IMG/VR virus record: IMGVR_UViG_3300023172_000052
Location: 1-44,878 of that record
Length of the DNA: 44,878 bases
Strand: one strand, 5' to 3'
Source: a virus
This document shows, one piece after another, positions 17,201 to 25,233 of this stretch. A program made the translations under genes and the position numbers. The notes beneath the pieces are model-generated. The model worked only from the letters and a program-made list of their open reading frames with translations, had not been told where the DNA came from and did no database searches. Numbering within the stretch: the stretch's first letter is position 1; the number at the start of each line of letters is the position of its first letter.

Positions 17201-18417
17201 GGGAAACCATATACATTCTGGTTGAAAACAACGTTACCCAGGTCAAATGGAATAATTGTGTTTTGAACTGCTTTGGTATCTCTGGGTTTCTCCAGGTCAA
17301 TATATGTTGGTTGCAGAGTTTCCATCTGATAACCACGTACATATGCTTTGCCAGGACCAAACTCCACAGCATACAACGAATCGCCTGCAGCATTACCTTG
17401 TGCAGTTACTTGCCCAAGACTATAAACACCACCATTGAATCCATCGTTTACAGATTCACGCATTCTGATTTGGAAATCAGAGACAGTATAATCACCAGAC
17501 TCATCGTATGTTCTGGCAGCAAGCGTCTTTTCAAGTTCAGAGTATGAAGTACGTTCAACAATCTTCTGAACTTTAGAGTTAGAGATACGAAGAAGTTCTA
17601 CAAAGTTCTTATCAGAGTCATCATCAAGTGCTTTCTTGATAAGAGTGGTGCTAATTTTGAATCGGTGAGCACCAGGAGCCGAATAGTTTGAAGTACCAGC
17701 AGCGTTATCATTCAGGGATACATCGTCTTCTGAAGTGATAATCGATTCGGAGATGGATAGACCAACCCTATATGAGGGGTTGTTTCCATACTGGTCAAGA
17801 AGAATATACTGAGAGGGAACGTCAACAAAGTAACCTCTAATAAAGTAAACACCTTGGTTTACATATGCAGCAGAACCAACCGCAGTACCATTCGCAGGAA
17901 GAATCTGTGCAAAAGGAGAACCAACTTCAATCAGGGTTGTTCCAAAAGTAATATCATTACTTGCAACCAACTGTTCATTATTATCGAACGTATTCTTGGT
18001 TGCCGTCTCGTCGTCAGACTCAATATACTTAACGTAAAGAGTAATGTACCCCTTTTCAGAATCTGCCGCAGAAAGGGTGTACAGAACTTTTGCTTTGATA
18101 CCAGTATTGAGACCAGTAATAATTTTCCCTGACAGTTGGGACCTATACTGCTCAACTGACGCACCCAAGAAACTTTCTTGAATCAGGATAGCACTAACCG
18201 ACAAGTCATAACCGACCTGTCCAGGGATGACCATTGCACCCTCTTTGAACAGGTGCTGACCAATCGACTCCACCTGATTCTGCATGATGCTCTGCATCGT
18301 CGTGAGTTCCCTTGCCTGAATAGGGAAACCAGGACGGAACAGAACTTTGTAGAAGTTCTTATTCTTGTCAAAATCGTCGTAATACGGCGTGACGTTAAGG
18401 TTGGTATTCTGCGGCAT
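11260..18417 (-). CDS. Large virion structural protein, DUF4815-type N-terminus
   Basis: The 2385-residue protein opens with NVTPYYDDFDKNKNFYKVLF, followed by RPGFPIQARELTTMQS and QVESIGQHLFKEGAMVIPG. This is the hallmark of the DUF4815 family of T4-like cyanophage structural proteins. The rest is predominantly beta. At least five short modules of the type GxTVxGxTSGAxAxV occur, near residues 489, 860, 1443, 1505 and 1899. A module with IKIGDEIISY and VVERGANNTTASAH lies after about residue 2000. The C-terminal part (VARLTNTSRSIKVMFSAYRP) resembles a jelly-roll-like end domain. Located directly after gp8, it fills part of the T4 gp9-gp12 position, so a peripheral baseplate or fibre-carrying role is likely. 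The stop overlaps the next start by 4 nt. The exact function is unknown. Confidence 0.8.
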   Translation of the reverse strand: MPQNTNLNVTPYYDDFDKNKNFYKVLFRPGFPIQARELTTMQSIMQNQVESIGQHLFKEGAMVIPGQVGYDLSVSAILIQESFLGASVEQYRSQLSGKIITGLNTGIKAKVLYTLSAADSEKGYITLYVKYIESDDETATKNTFDNNEQLVASNDITFGTTLIEVGSPFAQILPANGTAVGSAAYVNQGVYFIRGYFVDVPSQYILLDQYGNNPSYRVGLSISESIITSEDDVSLNDNAAGTSNYSAPGAHRFKISTTLIKKALDDDSDKNFVELLRISNSKVQKIVERTSYSELEKTLAARTYDESGDYTVSDFQIRMRESVNDGFNGGVYSLGQVTAQGNAAGDSLYAVEFGPGKAYVRGYQMETLQPTYIDLEKPRDTKAVQNTIIPFDLGNVVFNQNVYGFPNFSGSSVTNSYQTVELYDTATVTPGDVTGNVIGYARIAASEYASDPDATFSNTDDEYQSNLFDINMFTVVELSSAQTIGQGSLVVGATSGARGFIVDGISASTQMRLYQITGNFAKNEVIHVDGREKGSIAHLYKYEFTDARQMVARDETTNNIEFTSDLVLNDIVQLRGDAFQLGASGTTLTGFNSNFGADLRPGDYIYFNASNYVIVDRVNPASLGTTNYTNIINTTTQVATCIAANAPADGTYSPVLRFRPSLQGRENADLFSPMPRESIKSISDESMTVRRTFDNISISSNAFTVTLPENEQFSSISRENYSLVVTGGSGVGDVIEVQDGTPGVAGYATFTSSDRTTLQVTGLTAVTSVKLTATISKNVTTKKIKSNNSMFVLKVFKTIQELDNQLFGLQYSNLYGTRIEDKEISLGLPDGYRLRAVYESYDDNDPVIPSMQLVEPAFFAVGSVIVGRTSGARGLVVDFASTTLRLTFVTLSGTFIGGETIDGLNSQQESISALINDNEGSIVVGSKDVTDNYYLDNGQRGMFYDCSRLVRVAGAAAPIRKLKVVVDWFSHQSTGDYFAGQSYTGIAYKDIPRFKNIELRDVLDFRPAVKPLYSGTGTVGSPAYVNCSTYDFKSRVFDIGGLVNATVFDIPKIDTDFRCDYDYYLRRIDKVFLTADRQFQVVKGVSDDNPQPPEDIKNAMFLALMRHRPYGYNPDRDVYIKKEDNRRYTMRDIGEIEQRLSQVEYYTALSMLEADTNNLKITDANGKDRFKNGYIVDDFSSHNVSDLQHEDYRASLDFANGECRPTHYTTNVSLEFQPDLSTVQKTGPVLTLPYEEMLAIQQPYASRVENVNPFNVFTYIGRIDLTPASDDWVDTKRLPARVENIEGDFSAVARENNVDQNGFAPVQWNSWQTDWTGETVGGTRRYLSHTNIGGGHWLGGTGWFAYVHEARDITVTQKQSRTGIRTRIVPRIDRKSMGDTLISQTSIPWIRSRNIGVAIARLKPRTTFYPFFDGQSVVNYITPKLIELIKDPNTDSRTNATPFVIGETVTGETSGVKLKVVAPNDGYKWNPYDDSELPDSYSSETVYLNVDVEAMATQVNGDYYGNIQVGEVLVGTSGAKAVVKARRILTDRIGQYYGTLFIPDPGNDANPRWATGKRVLRMTTSETNSFLTGAVSSSADVTYEASGTLNTVQENILAIRNADIVKDTVTDTQTITSTRSEVRQIGWWDPLAQSFLVDDEGGVFVTSAEFYFYTKDTNIPINCQIRSMVNGYPSNKILPFSDTTVKPEDVQLSESAAIPTKFTFRAPVYLQQGVEYALILFTDSNEYQVWISRMGDVDVTGDRTISEQPYAGVLFKSQNASTWTADQYEDLKFNLYRAKFSTTGATATFTNARLGLGNGGVLHLRNNPIQTHKPDQIFVLDGVGKTFTVGARIYQKTSNALATITAVNTVTNPNQITVTDISGAFQVGSNTGGVVTYSLVSSRSEGSMTILAAGLTGDFEVGTTITGQTSGATAEVVSWDSVNRLLTLKFVSKTFTDNETVEATNTGGTVVSGVIDGANHTVTGDSVESFVSITPTFDQSTKKVTVLHSNHGMHDTRNNVVIQNVESEVNPTYLTAGVDDDDTTIPINDARAFHTVVNGLGISASNPGYIKIGDEIISYNQVSADGKSITVVERGANNTTASAHAESDVVHCYNLDGIPLIEINKTHNQISSPTLDTYELVTQSVARLGVVSGGANASATQNIPFEVLTPTVQNLVLPKTEMTARVGTISGSSINDGITTTQNSFVDDGVLDDVLLNEQNYFASPRMVCSQVNEDEELNGQKSLRLECALQSSVDNVSPYIDLDRVSLITTSNRVNNPSNPTLSKQPTGDPHSAVYLTKVARLTNTSRSIKVMFSAYRPNGAEIDVLYKVVAPGSGQELDEIGYEYFPTADATIPSSTDQVMYSDYEYEVTGLEFSAYQIKIVMRSANQAYPPQIKEFRAIALAS

Positions 18418-18421
18418 TTCT

Positions 18422-19954
18422 TTAGAACTCGATTACGATTTTAATATCTTCGATTTGGTCGTTTGCACGACTAATGGTCCGTCTATTATCTATGTAAATT
18501 ACGTTACCACTATTTCTCTCAACTTCAGGTTTTGCATAACCAGAGGTAAAACGCATACCCAAGTCATACTCAGTGTTGTTAATAACACGAGATGATGTAT
18601 TTGGGATAGCTGGGAAGTTAACGTCGGGTTCACCAGAAGCACCTGAACCAAGACCAGTGATGGAGTTGGAACCATCAAACTCGTTCAGAGAACCAGTTAC
18701 TTCAGGGAAAATTCCGTCAACACGGTTCTGATAATACTTGAGAACTTTTGTAGTGGAGTTCCAAGAAACAACTCTGCCTCTGGATGTGACAGATTGACCA
18801 CCAACAATACGAGTTTGCTGGAGAGTTTCGTCTGCAATAAAATTGCCTTGGAATGTGGGTGAGAAGATTGTTGCTTTAGTAGCAGATACGGTCAAATCAT
18901 CAAGAAGTTCTACAGTACCAAAGCGCAACGGGTTAACTACAAGTCCAACACGACGATAATCGTTATCGATGGGAAAATCGCCAGCACCCTCAGCATAAGA
19001 GAGTTTAGCGTTTACCATGACACGATATGCACCAAGTTCAATCAGGGGGTCTGCTCCGTGGCCACCTGGGGGAGGAATAACAACATCGATGACGGCACCT
19101 GTTCCAGTACCAACACCAGAGATGTTATCAACTGTAATCTTACCAAAGGTGTATCCAGTACCACCAGAGGTCACAGTTGCGGAGATAACTTTACCACCGT
19201 CAATAACAATAGAAACACGTCCACCAACACCGTCACCATTAATAGTAACGTTGTCATATGTACCGTTGTTATAACCAGAACCAGAGGAAGTAATTACAAC
19301 AGTATCAATCTCACCAGGAACTGCGTTTGTTTTAACCGAAAGGTCTTGAAACACAGGCATATAGTCACTGGAGAAAAACTTTAGAACCTGTGCCACTGGG
19401 ATGGTGTAGAGATACTTCCAACGATAACCATCAGCAGTAGAGATGATAGAAGTAGAAGTACCAGTTGGTTCGATAGTCGAGGGTTTTCCATTGGGGTCAG
19501 AAGGAGAAGTCCCGTTGTAAATACACTTATAAACTTGATAGTTCGAGTTTACAACATAGAAATCCGAATCATAAAGTTTGGTCGCACCAGAAGATGCAGT
19601 GTTAGTAGGAGAATAGTCATGACGATACATGTCATAAGTAAAACCCAATCCACCAGTAGTCTTCTCGGGGGGAGTCCAGTCAATACGACGAACAACCTGA
19701 ACCGTATCAGAGGAAAGGACACGCTTCATGGAAATCATGTCGTCATACGAGTCAGAAAACTCGAAGAACGAGTCCACTGCTTGCGGAGGCGAGTTTTCAT
19801 TATCCCACGCTTGAGGTCTACCAATAAACAGATACAATCTGTCTCTGGTGGAACCTGCCGCTGTATCACTTTGGTTTGGGTCGGGACCTTCCAAAGATTT
19901 AATGAATTTTTTCGCAGAAAAAATTCTAAATTGGTCCGTAAGAAGTGCTGACAT
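18422..19954 (-). CDS. 8: Baseplate wedge subunit gp8
   Basis: The product matches T4 gp8 along its length. Near the start it has LYLFIGRPQAWDNE (T4 has FITFGRSEPW), then VVRRIDW (T4 PRRDW), then DGYRWKYLYTIP (T4 DGYVWEYLFEIP). It ends in GNVIYIDNRRTISRANDQIE, equivalent to T4 GEMIYMENRPPIIMAMDQTE. In T4, gp8 is a wedge protein of the baseplate assembling with gp7, gp10 and gp6. At 510 residues it is longer than T4 gp8 (334). Much of the extra length is a glycine-rich beta insertion around residues 220-310 (SGSGYNNGTYDNV, GGTGYTFGKITV, VIPPPGGHGAD), related to modules in gp14 and the giant protein. An AGAGGAAA sequence lies about 20 nt before the ATG. The next gene begins 4 nt after the stop. 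The comparison with T4 is from memory. Confidence 0.9.
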   Translation of the reverse strand: MSALLTDQFRIFSAKKFIKSLEGPDPNQSDTAAGSTRDRLYLFIGRPQAWDNENSPPQAVDSFFEFSDSYDDMISMKRVLSSDTVQVVRRIDWTPPEKTTGGLGFTYDMYRHDYSPTNTASSGATKLYDSDFYVVNSNYQVYKCIYNGTSPSDPNGKPSTIEPTGTSTSIISTADGYRWKYLYTIPVAQVLKFFSSDYMPVFQDLSVKTNAVPGEIDTVVITSSGSGYNNGTYDNVTINGDGVGGRVSIVIDGGKVISATVTSGGTGYTFGKITVDNISGVGTGTGAVIDVVIPPPGGHGADPLIELGAYRVMVNAKLSYAEGAGDFPIDNDYRRVGLVVNPLRFGTVELLDDLTVSATKATIFSPTFQGNFIADETLQQTRIVGGQSVTSRGRVVSWNSTTKVLKYYQNRVDGIFPEVTGSLNEFDGSNSITGLGSGASGEPDVNFPAIPNTSSRVINNTEYDLGMRFTSGYAKPEVERNSGNVIYIDNRRTISRANDQIEDIKIVIEF

Positions 19955-19982
19955 TATTTGACGGGTATTTTTTCCTCTAGTT

Positions 19983-19990
19983 TATTTATC
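19983..19990 (-). promoter_or_regulatory. Late promoter GATAAATA upstream of gp8
   Basis: The minus strand reads GATAAATA immediately after the TAA of the 1181-residue gene and 28 nt before the gp8 ATG. It fits the NATAAATA late motif known from T4-like cyanophages and gives gp8 and the downstream wedge genes their own late start. Confidence 0.7.
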
Positions 19991-22900
19991 TTAGTTGTCG
20001 TCACGTACCAAAACATCATATTCGATGGACTTGATTCTCCAGGAAGCAGCAGTACCAACCAAACGCTCCCCACCAAGGACAACTTCACCGACAGCGCCAG
20101 AGCCAGTTGTGTCTCCTGGGTCGTTGGTGAATGTTACTGTTGGGTGTAAAGTAGAACCAGTCAACTCTTTCTCATAACCATAACCACCAGCAGTAACAGT
20201 AATACTAGAAACTTGGTCTCCAGATGCAGTCATTGTTGCAGTTGCAGTTGCTTGAATATCTCCAGCATTCTCAATCACGACTGACGGAGCTGCTGTATAG
20301 TCAAGACCAGGACTTACAACACGTACTTCAACAATCGTGGAATTGTGTGAGAACGTATAGAAAATACCACCATCACCGATTAGTGCGTTACCAGTATCAT
20401 ATGGAATTGGGTTAATAACTGTAAGAATGTGATTATCAGCATCCCATTCTTCTACAGTTGCACGAACGAGCGATTGGTCTCCTTCAACGAGTTCTCCGAC
20501 TTGATAATTTTGCTGATTACTATTATTAAGGTCAAGTTGGATTTTAAGTCTGGCAACGTGCTCAGTACCACTGTACAAACCGCCTGCTGCAGCAATACCT
20601 GCATATCGGAAGGGGATAGAAGCGTCCTTAATTTGGTCACCAACTGCAAGTAGAGTCGTGTTTTGTCCACCTTGAGTTTCCTCCAAACCATAAAGTGAGT
20701 TGTACAGACCACCATCCAGAGAAATCTGGTTCTCGAAATCTGTACCTGTATTTACGAGGTCAGGAATACCATCTCCCTCACCATCATTTTCATCATCATC
20801 TTCTAATCGAACGTTCTCTAGAACACCGATTGGTTCTGTCAGAACAGGAATAGATACGCCAGAGTCACCTGCAAGGTAAATCAGGACGTGAGGTGGATAC
20901 GACTGGTTTGCCGAAGAGGGCAGACCCGCATCAAACGAAACAATATTTTCTTCAACTTCTGACCTACCAGCATCAATGAATGCAAGTTCGTCAACTTCAA
21001 AGACCAGGAACAATTCTCTAGTGTTTGGATTCCAGTCATATACTTTTGCAACTTTGTTGTTAGCGTTTTCAATTCTTCTGACAATTCTATCGCCAACGTT
21101 GAACTGATACTGAGAGATACCATCGGGAGTATTGTTAATAGTATCTAGAATAACTCTCTGGTCATATCTAAAGTTAGTACCTCGGGTACAATCAAGAAGC
21201 CTATTACCACTCTTAGAGGTATAACGAATTAACTCCCTGTTAACAAGAATAGTACCAGAACCAGGAAGTGCTGCTGTAGAGTTTAATATAACAGTTGGGT
21301 CGGTATCAGTTAGAGACCTAACCAATCCCATAAGGAAGAACTGAGAAGAGTTGAAAGAAACTCGGTTTCTTGTTACCCTCTTTACATTAACCAGTTTGGT
21401 GAAGATAATATTTGGAGGATTTGTATATCCAGAACCAGGGTCTTCAATATCAATACGTGTAATAACACCTTGGTCAATAACTGCTCTACCTTTAGCACCT
21501 TTACCGCCACCGCCTTGAATCAAGATATATGGTGCTTCCTGATAGAATTGTCCAGGGTTATCAATAACAATATTTGTTAAGATGCCAGTTGTGTCAATAG
21601 TAGCAACACCTTCGGCACCAACACCACCACCACCTTGGAAAATAAGTTTTGGTGAGGATGCATATTCTCTACCAGCAGAGGAAATTGACAAACCAGTGAC
21701 ACTTTGAGTTACTGGTACGAGTTGTGCTCCAGTACCACCGCCACCAAGTACCTTTACTTCAGCAGGACCGAAGTATCCGTCACCGCTGCTAACCATCTTA
21801 ACGTAAGAGATAGCACCGAGACTATTCAAAATAGCTTCTGCCTTAGCACCATCTGGAGTATCCTCATTGACAGTTGGGATTGGGTCTCCATATAGAGTGG
21901 GGTTACCAAAATATGTTTGACCAATACAATATGGATATTGTGGTGCGCCAGACCCATCAATAGTCAAGAAGTATGCATATGTTCCTGAGGGGAAGTCTGG
22001 AGTGATGCAGAAACGACCGTTATGTTGGTCCAGGTCACCAATGGTCTCGTCCCAAATATAGTCTTGAGTAAACGCACCCATTGGGTAGTTGTCAACGTTT
22101 ACTCTGTTACCTTTATTGATATGGTTGTGACACCAGTAGTACAATCTACTGGGAGCGTCTACAGGCACTTCAAACTTAACGTATCTATCGGATGCAGCTG
22201 CCATCCCATCAACATATTCAAGCATCGACACCATGGAACCATCCAACCAATAAGAAACACCCTTATTGTAGTGTCCGCCACCTTCATGGTCGCCATCATC
22301 TGTGGCAGAGAACATGACATGGTGTTGGCGAATCAGACTGCCTTCCAGACCATAGTCTTCGTTGGTTGGGTCATTCTGGTCAAAGATGTATGTACGTCCA
22401 CGCTCAAGGTTGATATACGGTTGTTCAACGCCATCAATGTAGAATACACCAGTTGCTTTACCTTCAGTATTATCAACACCAACAGTAACAATGAATGTTG
22501 TAGTTTGTGTAGTATCCCCACTAATCAGAGGACGATTACCATCAATCTCAACACCTTGCTTATGTCTATAGGAAGAGTGCATTCTCTTCCAAATGATTTG
22601 GTTGCCAGGACCAGAAAGTTGGTTGATATCATTATCTAATGTCAGACCACTATCAAGAGTATCACCACCATTTGGTTGGGTTGGGTTTGCATAACCATAT
22701 GGTCCATAGATGGGATAACCATCGTATGAAATACCAAGAATCTTAGAGTGACCGTCTGGGTGTCTTAGATGGTCTCCTTGGAACCCACTGTTCTGATAAT
22801 ATGGTCCAAGTTCAGAAACACTATCATCTTCCCTCCATGCTGGGAGGAATCTTGCATCATGATAGGTGTATAGACCCTCTGGTGTTACGTGACCACTATA

Positions 22901-23536
22901 TTGGTCTTTGTGGAGGAAATCAAACCTAGCAGCATCCAAATCAAACAGTGCTGGAGAATTTCCACCGCCATCAAGAATGGGTGATGAAATCGGTGTTCCA
23001 TTTGAGAGAATACCAATCTGTCCCTGAGAAATTTGTTCAAATACAACTGCGGGAACTTCTTTACCACCTCTATAATAGACATTATGATGATACGACTGCA
23101 CCAAAACAGGTGGCATGCCAGGATAACTTCCAATCGGTGCAGGGTCAGGAAGATTATTAGATTTGATTGTCAGAATCGGAGGATTCTGGAAAGAAAAACT
23201 TGTTAGTGAATATGAATTGCTAACTGCGATTTTGGAGATATCTATACTCGTATCAACCTTAGCACTATCTTGTAAAGGTGTAATTACAAGACGAAGAGGG
23301 TCATATCCTCTTCCAGACTCAAGAACTCTAACGTGAACAATCTTACCAGAGATGTCATTAATTACAGGCCAAAGAACTGCGGGCACAGTTGGAATCCCAC
23401 AGTTTTCAATCCTTAGAATAGGCGCTTGTGCAGACGTATATCCCGACCCACCATTTTCAACCACAACCTCGCTAATGCCGAAAGATTGATTGAAAACGGG
23501 TTTGAGAATAGCACCAGAGCCAGGAACAGTCGCCAT
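19991..23536 (-). CDS. Large virion protein with YHYH domain split by a nested cupredoxin-like domain
   Basis: The 1181-residue protein begins with a glycine-rich strand module (GGSGYTSAQAPILRI). A YHYH-type domain follows: GLYTYHDARF, PDGHSKILGISYDGYPIYG, and MHSSYR near residue 320. The same domain resumes only at about 485-560 (GAFTQDYIWD, DLDQHNGRF, TYAYFLTIDG). Between them, about 342-480, sits a cupredoxin-like insert with RQHHVMFSA and YYWCHNHINKGN. It has His, Cys and a second His but Lys where the Met ligand would be. Three GGGG-type modules follow (575-720), then a CTRG module (LLDCTRG), a WD-type module (VYDWNPNTRELFLV) and two more glycine-rich strands at the C-terminus. It lies just before gp8, so a baseplate-associated role is plausible. 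There is a 15 nt gap to the 398-residue gene and no clear Shine-Dalgarno. Confidence 0.8.
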   Translation of the reverse strand: MATVPGSGAILKPVFNQSFGISEVVVENGGSGYTSAQAPILRIENCGIPTVPAVLWPVINDISGKIVHVRVLESGRGYDPLRLVITPLQDSAKVDTSIDISKIAVSNSYSLTSFSFQNPPILTIKSNNLPDPAPIGSYPGMPPVLVQSYHHNVYYRGGKEVPAVVFEQISQGQIGILSNGTPISSPILDGGGNSPALFDLDAARFDFLHKDQYSGHVTPEGLYTYHDARFLPAWREDDSVSELGPYYQNSGFQGDHLRHPDGHSKILGISYDGYPIYGPYGYANPTQPNGGDTLDSGLTLDNDINQLSGPGNQIIWKRMHSSYRHKQGVEIDGNRPLISGDTTQTTTFIVTVGVDNTEGKATGVFYIDGVEQPYINLERGRTYIFDQNDPTNEDYGLEGSLIRQHHVMFSATDDGDHEGGGHYNKGVSYWLDGSMVSMLEYVDGMAAASDRYVKFEVPVDAPSRLYYWCHNHINKGNRVNVDNYPMGAFTQDYIWDETIGDLDQHNGRFCITPDFPSGTYAYFLTIDGSGAPQYPYCIGQTYFGNPTLYGDPIPTVNEDTPDGAKAEAILNSLGAISYVKMVSSGDGYFGPAEVKVLGGGGTGAQLVPVTQSVTGLSISSAGREYASSPKLIFQGGGGVGAEGVATIDTTGILTNIVIDNPGQFYQEAPYILIQGGGGKGAKGRAVIDQGVITRIDIEDPGSGYTNPPNIIFTKLVNVKRVTRNRVSFNSSQFFLMGLVRSLTDTDPTVILNSTAALPGSGTILVNRELIRYTSKSGNRLLDCTRGTNFRYDQRVILDTINNTPDGISQYQFNVGDRIVRRIENANNKVAKVYDWNPNTRELFLVFEVDELAFIDAGRSEVEENIVSFDAGLPSSANQSYPPHVLIYLAGDSGVSIPVLTEPIGVLENVRLEDDDENDGEGDGIPDLVNTGTDFENQISLDGGLYNSLYGLEETQGGQNTTLLAVGDQIKDASIPFRYAGIAAAGGLYSGTEHVARLKIQLDLNNSNQQNYQVGELVEGDQSLVRATVEEWDADNHILTVINPIPYDTGNALIGDGGIFYTFSHNSTIVEVRVVSPGLDYTAAPSVVIENAGDIQATATATMTASGDQVSSITVTAGGYGYEKELTGSTLHPTVTFTNDPGDTTGSGAVGEVVLGGERLVGTAASWRIKSIEYDVLVRDDN

Positions 23537-23551
23537 TTAACTATTACGCAA

Positions 23552-24748
23552 TTAGACTATGTTGATTGTGTTGCCCATCGAAGAGTGAATCGTACACTGA
23601 TAATACAGTGTAGAAGGAGCATCCATAGGAACAACAAATGTAGTAGTTCCTGTAGAAGAACCACTAACACCATCTGTATATGCCGTACCACCGTTAGACA
23701 CTCTGATTTGGAATGGGTGAGAAACACCAGTACCGTTAATAAAGTGGTAGGTAAATCCTCTATAAAGATAGAGAACAGGGTCTTGCACAGAACCTGTAAA
23801 ACCAGGACCAGAGAAGGTATATGCTGATGTACCAGCAGCTGCTAGTGCCCAAGTAAGAACAGGACCAGCATTGCCTACCCAGTCACTACCATTATGGTAC
23901 AGCATCGTACCAGAAGCAATCGGGTCAGGGAAGGATGTTTCATCAACATCACTCAAACCACCAAGAGTTGCTGACCCGATAGGTCCACTATACGTAATAG
24001 TTAATACTTTGTTTGCTACAGAAGTACTAATATAAGTACTACCTTGAATTGTTACTGTATCTTCTGATTGAGTTGCTGTTGCACTACCTGCATCAGAAGC
24101 AATTACAGAGAATCCATCTCCACCACCAGCACCACCACCAGTTTCAATAGCAGGTGCCCAAGCAGTACCAGACCACTTGAGAACGTTACCAATAGAAGGT
24201 GTTGCGGTAGATACGTTGGAGAGGCTTGAGAGTGGTTTCTCTTCGTCAATCAACTTAATCCAGTTACCACCATGGGCAAAGTAACCAGAAGCAGTTTCAT
24301 GGACGTGGGCAAACATACCGTGGTGGGTAGATGCCAGAGGAAGGTCAGATTCTGTAGCGTAAGCACCTTCCCACTTCAGGTTACCGTCTACACCGTCAAT
24401 ATAAACGTTGGATGAACCACCAGCATTAAAGAGGATGTCTCCACTACCCTCTGCTTCAATGATGATGTTTCTACTAGAAGACGATACAATCTTAAATCCG
24501 TTTGTGTCAAAATGCTCCAGCATCCTGGCAACGGAAAGTTCTCCAGGTTCATATCTGGATGCAGTCGCATTCCAAATCAGAGGTTCTCCATCTTGGGCAC
24601 CCTGAATATTGATTTGCGAGTTAGTACCATCACCGATGGAAGCATACAACTCGGTGAAGTTATCATTGATTTTAATTGCACCAGAGCGTAGGTTATCACC
24701 TGTTCCGTCGTTAGCAACAGAACCTACGCCAATCGCTTGTTTTGGCAT
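23552..24748 (-). CDS. Structural protein: gp9/gp10-like N-terminus and C-terminal cupredoxin-like domain
   Basis: The 398-residue protein starts with GSVANDGTGDNLRSGAIKIN, then FTELYASIGDG, closely resembling the T4 gp10 N-terminus. The middle has fibre-type repeats (LSNVSTATPSIGNVLKW, LSDVDETSFPDP). The last 90 residues look like a cupredoxin: SHPFQIRV, then YYQCTIHSSMGNTI. His344, Cys385, His388 and Met391 match the His-Cys-His-Met ligand set of type 1 copper sites, although C-x2-H-x2-M is tighter than the plastocyanin C-x2-H-x4-M. The similar C-x2-H motif in the 1181-residue protein has Lys instead of Met. There is no signal peptide and no free-standing plastocyanin gene, so a virion adhesin or stabilising domain is likelier than electron transport. 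A TAGAAGACA leader precedes the ATG. Copper binding is inferred. Confidence 0.8.
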   Translation of the reverse strand: MPKQAIGVGSVANDGTGDNLRSGAIKINDNFTELYASIGDGTNSQINIQGAQDGEPLIWNATASRYEPGELSVARMLEHFDTNGFKIVSSSSRNIIIEAEGSGDILFNAGGSSNVYIDGVDGNLKWEGAYATESDLPLASTHHGMFAHVHETASGYFAHGGNWIKLIDEEKPLSSLSNVSTATPSIGNVLKWSGTAWAPAIETGGGAGGGDGFSVIASDAGSATATQSEDTVTIQGSTYISTSVANKVLTITYSGPIGSATLGGLSDVDETSFPDPIASGTMLYHNGSDWVGNAGPVLTWALAAAGTSAYTFSGPGFTGSVQDPVLYLYRGFTYHFINGTGVSHPFQIRVSNGGTAYTDGVSGSSTGTTTFVVPMDAPSTLYYQCTIHSSMGNTINIV

Positions 24749-24757
24749 TGTCTTCTA

Positions 24758-25216
24758 TTAAAGCTGAGTTGTAGTTAAATTACCAGAGTCATCCACACCA
24801 AGTTGGAATCTAGTTCCATTAGGAGATGTCAGTACAAGTCCACTAAGAGGTTTGAAAGAACCACTAGGAACATCCCATGCCAAAGTTTGGTCTGCTGTCG
24901 GAGCAGCAGTTGTAAGGTCAACATCACTAAGTTCTCCGACGCTACCACTATTGTCGAGAATGGTTCTCCACTGCTGACCATCATCACGATGCAGTCTTCT
25001 GTCATCCTCAGTCTGAATCAACCGACCAGGAGCATCAGAATTTACATCAGGTACTTGGGTTGCATCTGCAACAGTACGACTATAAAAGTTTGTACCATCA
25101 CCAAGACGTTGATAAATCTCTCGAAGAGCATTATCAATCTTGGTTGCAGCCTGACGAATAGTATCGCCAGTTCCATCGTTGGGTGCTGCCCCGTAGTTTA
25201 GTGGACTTCTAGGCAT
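24758..25216 (-). CDS. Short structural protein with gp9/gp10-like N-terminus
   Basis: The 152-residue product opens with APNDGTGDTIRQAATKID followed by REIYQRLGDG. This resembles the start of T4 gp10 (DDGTGDYLRKGGIKINENF, from memory) and of gp9, a region used for baseplate attachment. The C-terminal half has a fibre-type repeat, LSDVDLTTAAPTADQTLAWD, also seen in the neighbouring 398-residue protein. Both share NDGTGD and GDGTN, so they are probably paralogues. At 152 residues it is far shorter than gp10 (about 600). It may be a minimal adaptor or fibre stub. The gap to the next gene is 9 nt. No catalytic residues are apparent. The attachment role is inferred from similarity. Confidence 0.75.
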   Translation of the reverse strand: MPRSPLNYGAAPNDGTGDTIRQAATKIDNALREIYQRLGDGTNFYSRTVADATQVPDVNSDAPGRLIQTEDDRRLHRDDGQQWRTILDNSGSVGELSDVDLTTAAPTADQTLAWDVPSGSFKPLSGLVLTSPNGTRFQLGVDDSGNLTTTQL

Positions 25217-25233
25217 GACAGTACTTTTTTAGT

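Noticed and set aside
23552-23850. Phage-carried plastocyanin (photosynthesis auxiliary gene)
   Set aside because: The cupredoxin-like domain is the C-terminus of a structural protein with a baseplate-type N-terminus and lacks a signal peptide, so it is not a petE homologue.
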